DNA from: Cycas panzhihuaensis | Taxonomy: Eukaryota > Cycadophyta | Direction: 5' to 3' | DNA: 64,000 bases | Assembly (NCBI GenBank): GCA_023213395.1 | Contig: CM041465.1 | Coordinates: forward strand, 15,686,001-15,750,000 | Shown: positions 1 through 11,564 of the stretch, piece after piece | Position numbering within the stretch: the first letter of the stretch is position 1 | How the letters are laid out: each line of letters begins with the position of its first letter | Translations under genes and position numbers: made by a program | The notes under the pieces: model-generated | Seen by the model: only the letters and a program-made list of their open reading frames with translations | What the model was told of the DNA's origin: nothing | Database searches by the model: none

Positions 1-75
1 ATATAAAGTAACTTTATAAAAAGAATCTTATTAAAATATAACATTAATACATGAAAATATAATATTATTCTAACA
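1..75 (-). repeat. Copia-1 3' LTR, partial
   Basis: Read on the minus strand, a canonical LTR start TGTTAGAATAAT begins at 75, directly after the purine tract TTAAAGGGGGA. The LTR continues leftwards past position 1, so its length and 3' terminus cannot be seen. Confidence 0.7.
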
Positions 76-86
76 TCCCCCTTTAA
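76..86 (-). promoter_or_regulatory. Copia-1 polypurine tract
   Basis: Minus strand reads TTAAAGGGGGA immediately before the LTR TG. This is the usual place and composition of the plus-strand primer of an LTR element. Confidence 0.75.
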
Positions 87-120
87 TGTCATTTTTTATA
101 CAATAGATGATATAAAAGAT

Positions 121-167
121 AGAAAGAAGAAGAAGAAGAAGAAGAAGAAAAAGAAGAAAAAGAAGAG
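121..167. repeat. GAA/AAG microsatellite
   Basis: Mostly GAA triplets with a few extra A. It lies between the end of the Copia-1 pol and its polypurine tract, so it is part of the element's 3' untranslated tail. Confidence 0.85.
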
Positions 168-1812
168 GACTTCAATATGGTAATCCCCCTTTGATAAAGA
201 CTTCTTCAATATTCAATAATTCTTAGAGCTTGACAAACTTTGCTTCTATCAATGGCTTTATAAGAATATCTACAATCTACAAATCTATAGGACAATAAAA
301 AAGATTAATAGTATTATCATTTACAAGATTATATATAAAATGCTAATATAATTCTATATGTTTTATCCTAGAATATGTAACAGGATTAGTAGCAATAGAT
401 ATTATACCTTGATTATCAATATTAATTTTAATGGAGGAGTTAGAAAATAAAACAAGTTCACTTAATAAAGATTTAAGTAAAAGTGCTTCCTTACTCACTT
501 CTACCAATGCTTGATATTCATCTTCTATTATAAATAAAGCTAATGCTTGTATTTTCTTATTGAACCATATGATTGGTGAGGAATCAAGGAAGAAGATATA
601 CCAATAGGAGATTTTCTATCACTAAAATCTCCTACCCAATCAAAATCTATGTATCCTGCTAACTTCAAGTTAGTATTACAGAAGTTACATGTTAGACCAT
701 GATAAATTGTACCTTAAAGATATCTTAAAATTTATTTTGTTGTTTTTCAATGAGATTTATGAGGTTTTTGCATGTATATAGAATACAAGACAATAACATA
801 AGAGATATTTAGGCAGGTATAGATTAAGTAATTTAGATTACCTATTAATTGATGATATAAAGTATGATCACAAGGTGGAGATGAATAATCATTTGTTAAT
901 TTTACACTTAATTGTAGAGGTATAGGAGTTAACTTGGCATTATCTATATTAAACCCTTTTATTAGGTCAATAATATACTTAGGTTCAGAAATAGTAATTT
1001 TTAACTTAGATTGACAAATTTGTAAACCTAAAAATTAGTATAACAGACCTAAGTCTTTTATTTCAAACTTATTCATTAGAATAGATTTTAATTACTCAAT
1101 ACTGGAGATTAAAGATCTAGTATGATTATATCATCTACATAAAGAATTAAAATTATGACATTATTATCTTATCTTTGAAAATAAAGATTATGATCACTAA
1201 TACACTTAGTGTATCTATTATGTAAAAGATAGTCATCAATTTTAGTATACCAAGTTCAAGGAGCTTGTTTAAGGCCATATAAAGATTTCTTCAATTTATA
1301 GACAAGATTAGGGTTGCTAACAAAACTAGGAGGTTGTTTTATATAAATTTCTTCATTAATATCACCATTTAGAAAGACACTTTTTACATCCATCCGATGA
1401 ATCTACCAACCAAATTTAGTTGCTAAAGTGATGGTGGTTTTAATTATGTTCATCTTAGCATTAGGAGCAAAAGTTTCGGTATAGTCAATATCATTAACTT
1501 ATGAAAAACCTTTAGCTACTAAACAAGTTTTATGTTTTTCAACTACTCCTTCTGAGTTGTATTTGGTTTGGTAAACCCATTTATAGTCTACCAAGTTCTT
1601 TCCAAGAGGTAAAGTAACTAGATATCAAGTTGAGTTCTTTTTAAGACCATTAATTTTAATTTACATGGGTTAATGTCATGTTGGATTGTTACTTACTTCT
1701 TTAAAGGTTTTAAGGTTATCACTGGCTATGACTTTATCCATTAGGGTAAAATTAGCTTGAAGCTTTTGGAAATGAATTTTTTTGGTATATGAGGGATTAC
1801 TAACATTAGAAC
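168..1812 (-). pseudogene. Copia-1 reverse transcriptase / RNase H remnant
   Basis: Minus-strand translation shows copia RT hallmarks in order: YKWVYQTKYNSEG near 1570, VAKGFS near 1500, DVKSVFLNGDINEEIY near 1370, LYGLKQAP near 1270, and the catalytic YVDD at about 1130-1141. Towards lower coordinates follow the diverged RT thumb and RNase H. The frame is broken by several stops, including one straight after LYGLKQAP and one after KGFS, and by frameshifts. A short open stretch at 1676-1873 crosses into the neighbouring LTR and is not a gene. No function is expected. Confidence 0.85.
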
Positions 1813-2473
1813 TATTGAGAAGACAAGGTCCCAATAACCTGAAACTACCACCAAGATCTAAACTATTTTGCAACTAGTTATAGGAATTGAAACTGAAATT
1901 TAACATACAAGTTCTTAAACTAGAGATAATACAATAAAATGGATTAGAAATCTAAAGCATCACATATGCACCCAATATAATATGGTAAAACCCTAGCAGT
2001 GTACTAGGAAAACATCCACATAGGAAAGGTATCGATCTTTATTATCAAAGAATGGAGAAATGAATATAATTTGGAGCAGAATACTCACATCAACAACAAC
2101 CAGCTACCCAACTCTTTATAATACATTCAATACATCGAACATCATCAATATAATGAAAAACTACCCTAAATCAGGCTATATGAGAGAGTTATATAAGGCA
2201 CAGATCTCGACAATAGAATCTAGGGTATTTTGAGCGAACGACCCCGTTTCTCTTTATAATTTAGTATGCTTTTTAGTGCTATCTTTTTGGGTCAGAGGCT
2301 ATCACCCCTGAACCCCCTCTTTGCGGGAGGGGTTCTAGCACCCCTCGCAACCCCTGGCCAAGGGAGGCTCCTGCTCCTCTTGGAACCCCCCAAGGAAACT
2401 TGGGGGGGGGGAACTACGCTGCCAACCTATTAAAATTTTAGCCTCCAAAACATTGTTGTCACATTATTTAATA
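1813..2473 (-). repeat. Copia-2a 3' LTR (661 bp)
   Basis: Bounds come from alignment by eye with the copies at 54150-54805 and 39693-40256. On the minus strand it starts after the purine tract at 2473 and ends at 1813. The terminal TG and CA have both mutated (TA at each end). It contains TATAAAGAG and AATAAAG motifs suited to promoter and poly(A) roles. A GC-rich part around 2300-2415 has runs of five or more G or C and a perfect 9-bp hairpin at 2386-2407. Confidence 0.85.
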
Positions 2474-2484
2474 ATCTCCATCTT
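2474..2484 (-). promoter_or_regulatory. Copia-2a polypurine tract
   Basis: Minus strand AAGATGGAGAT directly precedes the LTR. The 2b copy has AAGGTGGAGAT (25470-25480) and 2c has AAGGTAGAGAT (54806-54816) in the same place. Confidence 0.75.
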
Positions 2485-4010
2485 GAAAATAATTTACTTG
2501 ATACCTTTCCTGGACCATTCATCACCATTTTAAAAATCTAAGAGAAGTTAAACACCATTTGAACTTCTCTAATAGTACTAGTTTTATGAACATATCAACA
2601 TAATTCTATTTTCTGTTAACCTTCTTAAGTGTCACTCCACCCGCTTCCACAACCTGTCTAATAAAATGGTACTTAAGAGCAATATGCTTTGTCCTACTAT
2701 GATAAGCTGGATTCTTTGCTAAGTAAATAACACTTTGACTATCACAAAATACTTTTTCCTTTTCCTGTTTCCTTCCAAGCTCAACTAATAGACTCTATAT
2801 CTAGATTGCTTCTTTATAAGTATGTGTTGTAGTAACATATTCAACTTTTATAGTTAATAATGCAATTGTACTCTATAATTTTGACATCCAACTAATTAGA
2901 CAATTTACAAGAGTAAATAGATAACCTAAAGTAGACCTTCTCTTATCTAAATCTCCTACAAAGTCTGAATTAACATATCTATAAACCTGATTACCTGTAC
3001 CTCCAAAGGTGATGTAATAGTCACTTGTGCCTCTCAAATACTAGAGCACCCATTTCATTATTGCCCAATGTTTATTTCTTGGATTTGCCATAAACTTGCT
3101 AACTACACCAACTGCATGTGAAATATTAGGTCTTGTACATACCATGGAATACATCAAACTTCCTACTGCACTGGAATAAGGTACACAAGATATATAATCC
3201 TTTTCTTCTTCATTACTAGGACTCATACTTAAAGAAAACTTATAATGGGAAGCCAATGGGATACTCATTGGTTTCACATTTGCCATACCAAACTTGGTTA
3301 GCACCTTCTCCACATATTTCTACTGTGATAACCATAGCTTACCATTTTTCCTATCTCTATGTATCTCCATACCTAAGATTTATTTTACAGTTCCTAGATC
3401 CTTCATATCAAAAGTCTTAGCCAATTGAGCCTTTAACTTATTAATTTCTGCCATGCTCTTACTTGCAACCAGCATGTCATCAACATATAATACTAAGATA
3501 ATGAATAAGCCATTGTCTAAGAATTTAAAGTAAACACAATGATCATACTCACTTCTTTTGAAAATTTGGCTATCCATGAAGGCATCAAACTTCTTGTACT
3601 TTTTCTTGGGTGATTGCTTCAGGCCATACAATGATTTCTTGAGCTTGCAAACAAGTCTTTTCCTACCATCCTATACAAACTATTCTGGCTGATCCTTATA
3701 GATCTCCTCATCTAAATATCCACGTAGAAAAGTTATTTTTACATCTAACTGCTCTAACTCCAAACCAAGAGAAGCTACCAATGCTAATAGAACTTGAATT
3801 GAAATAAGTTTGACAACTGGTAAAAAGATCTCATGAAAGTCAATACCTGCTTTCTATGTAAAGCCTTTACCCACCATTCTTGCCCTATATTTGTCAACCT
3901 TTCCATCAACATCTATTTTCTTCTTAAAAACCCACATACAACCAATAGTCTTCTTGCCATATGGAAGTTCTACCAAGTTCTATGAATTATTTTTCTTCAA
4001 AGCATCTATC
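2485..4010 (-). pseudogene. Copia-2a reverse transcriptase and RNase H
   Basis: Reading downwards from 4010: VELPYGKKTIGCMWVFKKK (RT start), VKLISIQVLLALVASLGLE, QLDVKITFL, LKKSLYGLKQSP near 3620, the catalytic YVDDML at 3476-3487, FDMKDLG near 3400, KYVEKVLTKFGMANVKP near 3290, and YSSAVGSLMYSMVCTRP near 3150. RNase H follows towards 2600. Stops interrupt the frame, for example after KGFT and after the KLWLSQ motif. This is the polymerase part of a Tnt1-like polyprotein; it is inactive as it stands. Confidence 0.9.
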
Positions 4011-5263
4011 TCTTCCTACATAGCCCTCTTCTACTTCTCACTATGGATATCGTCTATTACTTCTTGATAGCATGTAGGCTCACCATCATCAGAAACCAAA
4101 GTAATAGAAATAGAAGGGCTATACCTGTCAAGTGGATGACTAACTCATGTAGATCTTCTAATAGTTGGTGGAGGAGTGTCCACACACTCCTATAAATCTG
4201 TTGTAGATTCATCTTCAGAAAGATCTTCATGTTCTTTTATTTCTAAAGATAGTTGGGTCTTAAGATTAACCTATTGATATTCAACTTTCTGCTCCTGTTT
4301 CACTTCAACTTCTATACTATCCAATTTTAGAAAAGAAGATTCATCAAATATAACATCTCTATTAATAGTGATTTTGTGGGAAGTAGGATCCCACAACCTA
4401 TATCCCTTCATACCATCTCTATCACCATAACCAACAAAGATACATCTCTTAGATTTTGGGTCTAACTTTGAATGTTGATTTTTATCAATTAAGGCATAAG
4501 CATCACAACTAAAAACTTTCAAATTCAAATAGTCACATGGATGTCCAATCCATACTTCTTCAGGAATCTTATAGTCTATTGAAAGTGATGATGACCTGTT
4601 TACCAAATAACAAGTTGTTTAAATAGCTTCTACCTATAAGCCCTACTCCACTCTTATATTACTTAGCATACTTCTTGCTCTTTCTAAGAGTATCCTATTC
4701 ATGTGCTTAGCTATACCATTTTTCTATGGAGTATAGCTAGTGGTCTTATACCTTTCGATCCTAGCTTCTCTATAATAATTCTCAAACTCTAAGGAGTTGA
4801 ACTCACCTCCATTGTCAGTTCTTAAATATTTGATTGGCCTGCCAATGCTCTTCTCAACTAGAGCCTTGAACTGCTTGAACATACTAAAAACTTCAGATCT
4901 CCTTTTCAAAAAATAGACCCATACCTTTCTGGAGTAATAATCTATAAATGTGATAAAGTATAATGATTCTCCATAAGATATTGTAGGGGTTAGTCCCCAT
5001 ACATCTAAATGTATGTAATCCAGAACACCATTACTAGTGTGACTCCCTACTTTAAACCTGAGTCTACATTGCTTTCCAAAAATACAATGTTTACAAAAAG
5101 CTAAATCCAAAAGTTGTAAGTTAGGAAGTAACTTATGGTTCATTAGCACTTTAACTCCTTTCTCACTCATGTGCCTAAGTCTCTGATGCCATAACTGAGC
5201 TAGATCTTCTATAGTCTTTGATACTATAGCTACATGGTTGAAATTTATACTTCCCACTAAAAT
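4011..5263 (-). pseudogene. Copia-2a integrase
   Basis: The minus strand at 4724-5257 encodes GAG-pre-integrase (LWHQRLRHMSEKGVKVL), the zinc-binding CKHCIFGKQ, and the integrase core. The core has the catalytic first Asp in HLDVWGL, FIDYYSRKVWVYFL, and the second Asp in YLRTDNGGEFNS. The C-terminal domain at 4271-4606 has the copia-typical FSCDAYALID, SKRCIFVGYGDRDGMKGYRLWDP-like stretch and VIFDESSF. Between 4010 and 4270 lies the variable linker to RT. Stops at the SYTPQ-NG region and near 4615 separate the blocks. Confidence 0.9.
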
Positions 5264-5767
5264 CTAAAGGTTTCCTTTCTTTAAGGCTTTCATAACAACT
5301 AAGGCACCCTTTGGCACCTTTAAGACTCCTTCATAACTTATGTACTTATAACCACCATAATCTAGTTCACCCAAGAAAATTAGATTCTTTTTTAGATTAG
5401 GTACATGTCTAACTTCAGTTAATATTCTTACTATACCATCTAACATTTTAATTCTGATACTACCAATGCCCACTGTCTTATAAGAAACTTCATTTCCCAT
5501 AAGCACATCACTGCCATTAAGAGGTTGGTATAATAAAAACCAACTCTTGTGTAAACATATATGGTGTGAAGTAGCTGAATCCAATAACCAATCATGATGA
5601 TAATGTGAAACATTACAAGCAACCAAGACATCATCATCTGTACCTTGATTTGACTCCACCTGATTAGCCTCCTTGGTAGGATCTTCCTTTTTGTAAAACT
5701 CCTTTCTTTTGTAGCAATCCTTCTTGAGGTGACCTGTCTTATTACAGTTCCAACATCTGAATATAAA
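5264..5767 (-). pseudogene. Copia-2a protease and gag zinc knuckle, cut at 5767
   Basis: A CCHC zinc knuckle CWNCNKTGHLKKDC lies at about 5705-5755. It is followed by the retropepsin active site WLLDSATSHHIC near 5580, where the usual DSGA reads DSAT. The reading frame is then open to 5264. The gag upstream of the knuckle is lost because Copia-3a begins at 5768. Confidence 0.85.
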
Positions 5768-6080
5768 TGAAAGAGGTTAATGTATCAAAGTTATTTGTGT
5801 AGATTAATTAAGTGACCTTAGGGTATATTATTAGCATTAGTCTTTTAGTGAAATATGTTTTATGTACATTTAGATATAATTTTAAGTTCATATCATTAAG
5901 TGAGAAAATCCTAACCTTAATGCTTATCCTCAATAATAAAAGATGAAATCTCAAAGAGGGAGTCATTATTCATTTTCACCTCGAAGCTTTGCTCTCATAT
6001 CTTATTTTTATCTCTTCTTTATTATCGATTATCATTATATATATGTGAGTGATTTATTCCCTAGATCCATCATTCTTTCA
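5768..6080 (+). repeat. Copia-3a 5' LTR
   Basis: Starts TGAAAGAGGTTAATG and ends CATTCTTTCA just before the primer site. It matches 11565-11877 and 22578-22890 along its length. A CAATAATAAAAG motif near 5930 is a likely TATA region. Confidence 0.88.
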
Positions 6081-6082
6081 TA

Positions 6083-6094
6083 TGGTATTAGAGC
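6083..6094 (+). promoter_or_regulatory. Copia-3a primer binding site
   Basis: TGGTATTAGAGC lies two bases after the LTR end. It differs at one position from the common plant copia site TGGTATCAGAGC, which pairs with initiator-Met tRNA. Confidence 0.9.
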
Positions 6095-7860
6095 TAGAAG
6101 GGGATCTATTTATTTTATTTTACTTGTATGGGGTTATTTTACCTCTTCTTCACCTTCAATGTGAAGTATTGAGAGTGCACTCATTATTTTTAAAATTTTG
6201 AGAGTATTTTTATCATGCAAATCTTGTATTTTATTTACAACATATTTCAATATCCTCTATTTGTTTGCAGGTGCATTAAGGATCAAAACTGTTAGCCAAA
6301 AGAAGGTTTCTTGGCATTAGGCTAAAAAAAAAATTAGGCTTTTATTAATCTTTGTAGCTAATTTTAAATTTTATTAAGAGAGATTCTATTGATTTTCCAT
6401 TATAAATCAATTATTAGTTATAAAATCTATGCTGTAAAGCTGTAGGGTAAATTTTTAGTTACTTGTAGGTGGCAGAAAATAACCTAAACCATTTGAGAAA
6501 AAGATATTTAGTTCTACAATAAGTGAAAATTAAATGTTGTCTATATTTATTAAAACTTTGCAAGGAGGGATGCTCAAGCAAGATAAATATTTTTGTCTTC
6601 TGTGCCATCTCCAAATTCTGCCTCGATTGGCCTAAAAAGGTAGAAGTTTAGTTGGCCATAATTTGACTACTTTTTTGAGAATTTTTCTTAAAATTTTCAA
6701 CGTATATCAAAATTTCATGAGGGATTTAGTAGATTTATCCTTAAGGAATACAATAAATCAAGTTTTATCAGATTTGATATACTAGAGAGAGATTTCTTCA
6801 AAATTTAAATTTCTTCCAAAAAAAGTCTCATAGGACTTTCGATGAGTTTTGGGTTATTTTTACTCATTTTTAGAAGTTTCACCAAAAGATTTTTTGACTC
6901 ATTATAATAAGATCTATTATTTGGAAGAATAAAGTTTCGAGCTAAAATATTTCAGCCATTTTGTATGGTTACATGGCCATATAGAAGTTTCTGATAGAAG
7001 ATTCATATTCCTCTCGTTTTTTCTAGTACTTTCTCTTTTGGTCAAAATTTAAGTTTAGAAGTAAATTTTCAAGCCTTTTTGCTTTTTCCTTTTTCTTAAC
7101 AAAAAAGGAGTTTTTTAAATAGAAAAAGTAGAACAAAAAAACTCATTGTAATAGTAAAACACCTAGATCGTAGTAAAATTTGGTGTTTATACTTAATATC
7201 TTTATATGCTTGTTTATGTGTATGAACATTAATAGATAAAATCAACATAAAGGAGATATAAAAGCAAGCATCAATACATTAGCAATTTATTTCAGCAACA
7301 TAAATACAAATATATTTACATATTCCCTAAAATGAACCTATTACATTCGACTTATACCACTAGTTCTTGACTTGTGCATATACTTACCTTGGTTGAAATA
7401 GACTAGGTTGGCTGAAGTCTGAGATCTAAGGGAGATGTGAGTTTCATATTGGCTTTGGTCTTAACCATACTAATAGAGTAATAGGTTAGCCATACCTATG
7501 GCCTCCCTTTAGGGATTATCCTGATAACCAGTCAGGATAACTAAAACATTAATGTAAGATTAAAATCAACCTAGTCTAATATCCATCATAGCTGTGGGAT
7601 ACGCATGTACTGTTTGACTCTTTAGAGGAGGTATATAACTGCTCATTAGTGAATTGGGTGAGGACTAGGAGTATCTAGGCTCCACTATGACTTAGATTTC
7701 ATTACCAAACATAGGTGCAGGTATCGCGAGTGAAGGTCTTAATCATATACTGGAAGCCTTAGGCATCAAAACCTCACCTATATTTAGACATAAGTTAGAG
7801 GTTAGTAGCATGACACATTACCACCATTTGATAAGACCTTTGATATTAACTTTTTAGCCT
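6095..7860 (+). other. Copia-3a leader, no gene seen
   Basis: A 1.8 kb AT-rich untranslated leader without a convincing reading frame. The part at about 7380-7740 matches the leader of Copia-4 (reverse complement of about 62400-62790), with the best-kept block at 7621-7660. Homopolymer runs are frequent at 7090-7140. Confidence 0.6.
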
Positions 7861-9175
7861 CTAACTCTCTTTTAGATCCAACCTTTGAGGTGGAAGAAGA
7901 AGCTTGCTACATAAAGAATAAAGTTTCCTCTCATGGCAGTGAAAACAATTGAGTAAGAGGAAGAGGAAGAAACATGGGAAATCATCTATAAGATCAACCA
8001 AACCCTCAATCATAACCTCAATAGTCTCAAGGCCAAGAGCCACCTCAATAAAAAATAAGACAGTCAGGCCAAGCTAGTATCCCTTCAGGGACTAACAATT
8101 AAACTATTATGTGTGATTAGTGTAATCATAAAGGACACTTTACAAAAGACTATAGAACTACCGCTTATAAGTTGGCTAAGTTCCAACTAAAAGATGGAGC
8201 TCACAATGTTGAAAAAAATTGTTAAGAATTATTTAGTGGTGCAGGTTTTGTACAAGTGTATTTTCAAAGAATTGAGTGGTCTTTATTATCAAATACCATT
8301 GACCAACCATAGAGATACTTTAAAACTCGATGTGGATATATCACTTATGAATTCCTTTAACCAATGCTAACTCCTATTGAAATTCTAAATAATGTTACTT
8401 CAATTGATAGATAGTGGATCATGGACACAGGAGAAACTCAACAAATAATATATAATCATAGTCTATATCAAACATTTGACTTAAATATTTAAGGAGTTAT
8501 TCACATGGATGATAAATCACAATAACTTGTTAAAGGAATTAGTAACATTTGCTTGGAACTCCCAGGCTTAAGAGATTTTACATTACTTGGTGTCCTATAC
8601 ATACCCAATCTCAAACAAAATTTACTCTCATTATCCACACTTGTCTCTCATGGATTTAATCTAAGTGTAACCATAAATGACCAGACTCTCTATGTCATTC
8701 ATCCTCTAATTGATCGAGTATTCTTGACTGGACATCTCACTGGAAAACTCTTTCGACTAAATGACTCTCTATCTTCTAAAGTCCATTGTGCCTAAATACC
8801 TTATACCGATAAAGAATTTATATTTAACACCATCCTAACCCATCCAACATTATCACTAGAAGCTCTTTGGCATACTTGCATGGGCTATGTTCATATCAAT
8901 AGGCTTAGAGATCTTTGTAACACTCTTCCAAGTCTTTCAAAGTTCTCCTCTAAGCCCTTCAAATGTGAAACTTATATCATTGCCAAATCTCATTGATACC
9001 CCTCTTCTAAAAGCTAGTGGAAATAGAGCCATCCATTATAATTAGTACACTCTGATCTATGTGGATCAATGCCCATTCCTTCACTAAAAGGCAAGTTATA
9101 TTACATCTCTTTTATTGATGATTTCACCAGGAAAGTATGGGTAGAGTTTCTATTTTAAAAATATGATAATAGAGA
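7861..9175 (+). pseudogene. Copia-3a gag / protease / integrase N-terminal remnant
   Basis: The plus strand shows a decayed gag C-terminus with a broken zinc knuckle (C-x2-C-x4-H, HKGHFTKDY, last Cys changed to Tyr) near 8110-8150. The protease position near 8415 reads WIMDTG. The GAG-pre-integrase open stretch at 8553-8795 contains LPGLRDFTLLGVLYIPNLK, LLSLSTLVSHG and LTGKLFRLNDS. Then come LWHTCMGYVHINRL and an integrase start (LVHSDLCGSMP, FIDDFTRKVWVEF) near 9050-9160. Stops are frequent. At about 9170 the sequence jumps to the post-integrase linker, so the integrase catalytic core is deleted. Confidence 0.8.
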
Positions 9176-11078
9176 GACTTAGAGGATATAAACTATGACT
9201 CTAAATTGATGAGTGCACATCCAATATCATCCTTTGAATATAGTAGAGTTGACAAGGGCAAGGCTATTATAAAAGAGTCATCCTCTATACCTTTAGTTGA
9301 CAAAGGCAAAATAGTGGTAGAAGAACCATCTTCTCTAGATGCATCAATATCCTCCTCATAAAATGATCATTGTAATGAGCAATATGAGAACCAAGAAGCT
9401 GATGAAATGAGGACCTCATTCCCAACTCGAGGATCTTATGAATCTAGCTAGCTTAATAAGAATATACGACTAGATAAGGTGGGTAAAACTAGCACTCAAA
9501 GTGCTTATAGAGCAAGGATATAGAAATCATTATATATTGAGCTTGAATCAATAGAACTATACCTTACTCTTAATGAAGAGCCCCTCTCATACCAAGAAGA
9601 TATGAAACATATAGTTTGGAGAAATACAATGAACGAAGAATATCAATATCTCATAAAAAATGGTACATGGGAGCTTGTTGATCTACCACTTAGTAAAAAG
9701 GTAGTTTAAAATAAATGGGTGTTCAAAAATAAATACAGATCATATGACACCCTGAAAAAATACAAGGTGAGATTGGTAGCTAAAGGATTCACATAAAGGG
9801 AAAGTATTAACTACATGAAGTCTTTGCACCTATAACCAAGTGGCTTACAATTAGAATGCTTATGGCCTTGGCTACTTAACAGGGTTGGAAATCTACCAGC
9901 TCGATATTAAGACTACATTTTTTAATGGGGATCTTAAAGAAGAAATTTATATGGCTCAACTAAAAGGATGGAAGATCGAACATCAAGAGCATAAGGTTTG
10001 TAGGCTTAGAAAGTCCTTATATGGTCTTAAACAAACCCCTCATGCTTGGTCTGTAAAGCTGTTTAAAAGAATGAGGTAACTTGGATACGAGGTTTGTGAC
10101 TACCAAGATATTAATGTAACATTGTTCATCAAGTGAAAAAAAGATAAAGTCACTTATATCATAATCTTTATGGATGACATGCTAGTAACGAGCAATAATG
10201 AATAGGCAATAAGTTAGCTGAAAAAGGACCCTGGCAAAATGTTTGAATTGTCTCACCTCAGATTGATAAAATATGACTTAAGAATTGAAGCAATACAAAA
10301 GAATAGAAAAATTTTCCTCTCCCAAAAAAAATATATGAATGATCTTCTAACCAAGTTTTAGTTAGAAGATGTTTGACCAGTGGCTATACCTATGGACCCT
10401 AATACCAAACTCTTAGTTGATGGTGACACTAGGGAGGTAGATATAATACTCTATAGGAAACTTGTAGGTAGTCTCATCTACACTACCAATATAAAGCCAG
10501 ATATTTCACACTGTATTGGCATTCTTGTATGATTCATGACAAATCCTAAGTAAAATAACTAACAGACTACAGTTTAAGTATTAAAATACCTAAATATAAC
10601 CAACAAATTTGGTTTATTATATGAACCTAATAATGAATTTAAGTTTTCTATATATACAGAGTTAGACTTTGCTGGAGATAAAGATACTAAAAGATCTACA
10701 TCTAGGTATGTAATATTTTTTGGAACAACACCAACATCATGGAGATCCAGATGACATAATATAGTTGTTGATTCAATTGTTAAAGCTGAATACATTGCTA
10801 CTTTTGAGACTAGCAAGGAGATGATATGGCTTAGAAAATTATTAGAAATATTGAATATCATCCAAACAAGTCCTACTAGCCTTTGTGTGGATAATCAATC
10901 AGTAATCCACATGGTAAAAAATCTTATATTTCATGATCGTACCAAACACATAAGTACGGAAATCCACAAGATTAAAGAAGTAGTTTATGATGACATGATT
11001 CAACTAGAATATTGTGCCACAGCAGATCAAGTGGTTGATATCTTCATCAAACCACTACAAAGGGTGAAGTTTGAATAG
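9176..11078 (+). pseudogene. Copia-3a reverse transcriptase and RNase H
   Basis: After a serine-rich linker (VDKGKAIIKESSS) come NGTWELVDLP near 9660, NKWVFKNK, KYKVRLVAKGFT near 9760, QLDIKTTFFNGDLKEEIYMAQ at 9902-9960, RKSLYGLKQTPHAW near 10010, the catalytic FMDD at 10168-10179, and YRKLVGSLIYTTN near 10450. RNase H follows, with DFAGDKDTKRSTSRY near 10665, SWRSR, and LCVDNQSVIHMVKN to VVDIFIKPLQRVKFE ending at 11078. Stops and frameshifts split it into short open pieces. It is homologous to 20175-22090 on the same strand. Confidence 0.85.
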
Positions 11079-11564
11079 TTTCAAAGGTAGCTCGACCTTA
11101 TGGCCTCCATCTTTGCATGATCAAAGAAGATGATAATAGGATCATCATACATTATTCTATTCATGAAAACCCCTTGTAAGCATGGAAGAATAAGAGTAAG
11201 TCTCTACTCTATCCTATTTTGAAAACTCCATGTGGATAGGGAAGGATAAGGTTTATACTAGTTTTGGAAATCAGAACTTATGAAAACCTAAAAAGGCATA
11301 GGGAATGACCAAATGGTACATGGAGACTTAGCAGATCAAGCTGCACATTTAAGTTGCTTAGCTATTAGGCTACATTAAGAACCACCTTAGACATTTTGAT
11401 TTATAAAAGGGGTTATAGATCTTAAAAAGTCTATGGGTTTTTATTCTCCATGTGGGTATTCCCACAAAAGTGTTATTTAGAATTTTAGTATAGTAATGAG
11501 GCTTAAATAAAGACCTCATAGAATAGATTTTTTTAAAATGACCTTTTACCATTAAGGTAGGGAT
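11079..11564 (+). other. Copia-3a 3' untranslated region and polypurine tract
   Basis: No gene. It ends in the purine-rich AAGGTAGGGAT at about 11554-11564, directly before the LTR. The same region is seen in Copia-3b (22091-22577). The family tract in Copia-4 is TAAGGGAGAGAT. Confidence 0.7.

Larger units (their letters stand above)
1..1812 (-). mobile_element. Copia-1: 3' part of a Ty1/copia retrotransposon
   Basis: On the minus strand this holds, in order, the integrase-RT linker, reverse transcriptase, RNase H, a GAA-rich 3' tail, a polypurine tract and the start of the 3' LTR, which runs off the left edge. The gag-integrase part is missing: at 1813 the sequence changes abruptly into the 3' LTR of Copia-2a. 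The gag/protease remnant at 11878-13190 has the same orientation and could be the other part of this element, but the two cannot be linked from sequence alone. Calling it Ty1/copia is safe from the RT motifs; the lineage is not determined. Confidence 0.85.
1813..5767 (-). mobile_element. Copia-2a: Tnt1/Tork-like copia, 5' end missing
   Basis: Minus-strand element with 3' LTR (1813-2473), polypurine tract (2474-2484), then RNase H, RT, integrase, GAG-pre-integrase, protease and a gag zinc knuckle, ending at 5767 where Copia-3a starts. The rest of gag, the primer site and the 5' LTR are absent. The pol order and motifs (YVDDML, a YVEKVLTKFGM-type RT C-terminus, SAVGSLMYSMVCTRP) resemble the tobacco Tnt1/Tork lineage. 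Relatives occur at 24633-40256 (2b) and 54150-57088 (2c), and the three share their LTR. Confidence 0.9.
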
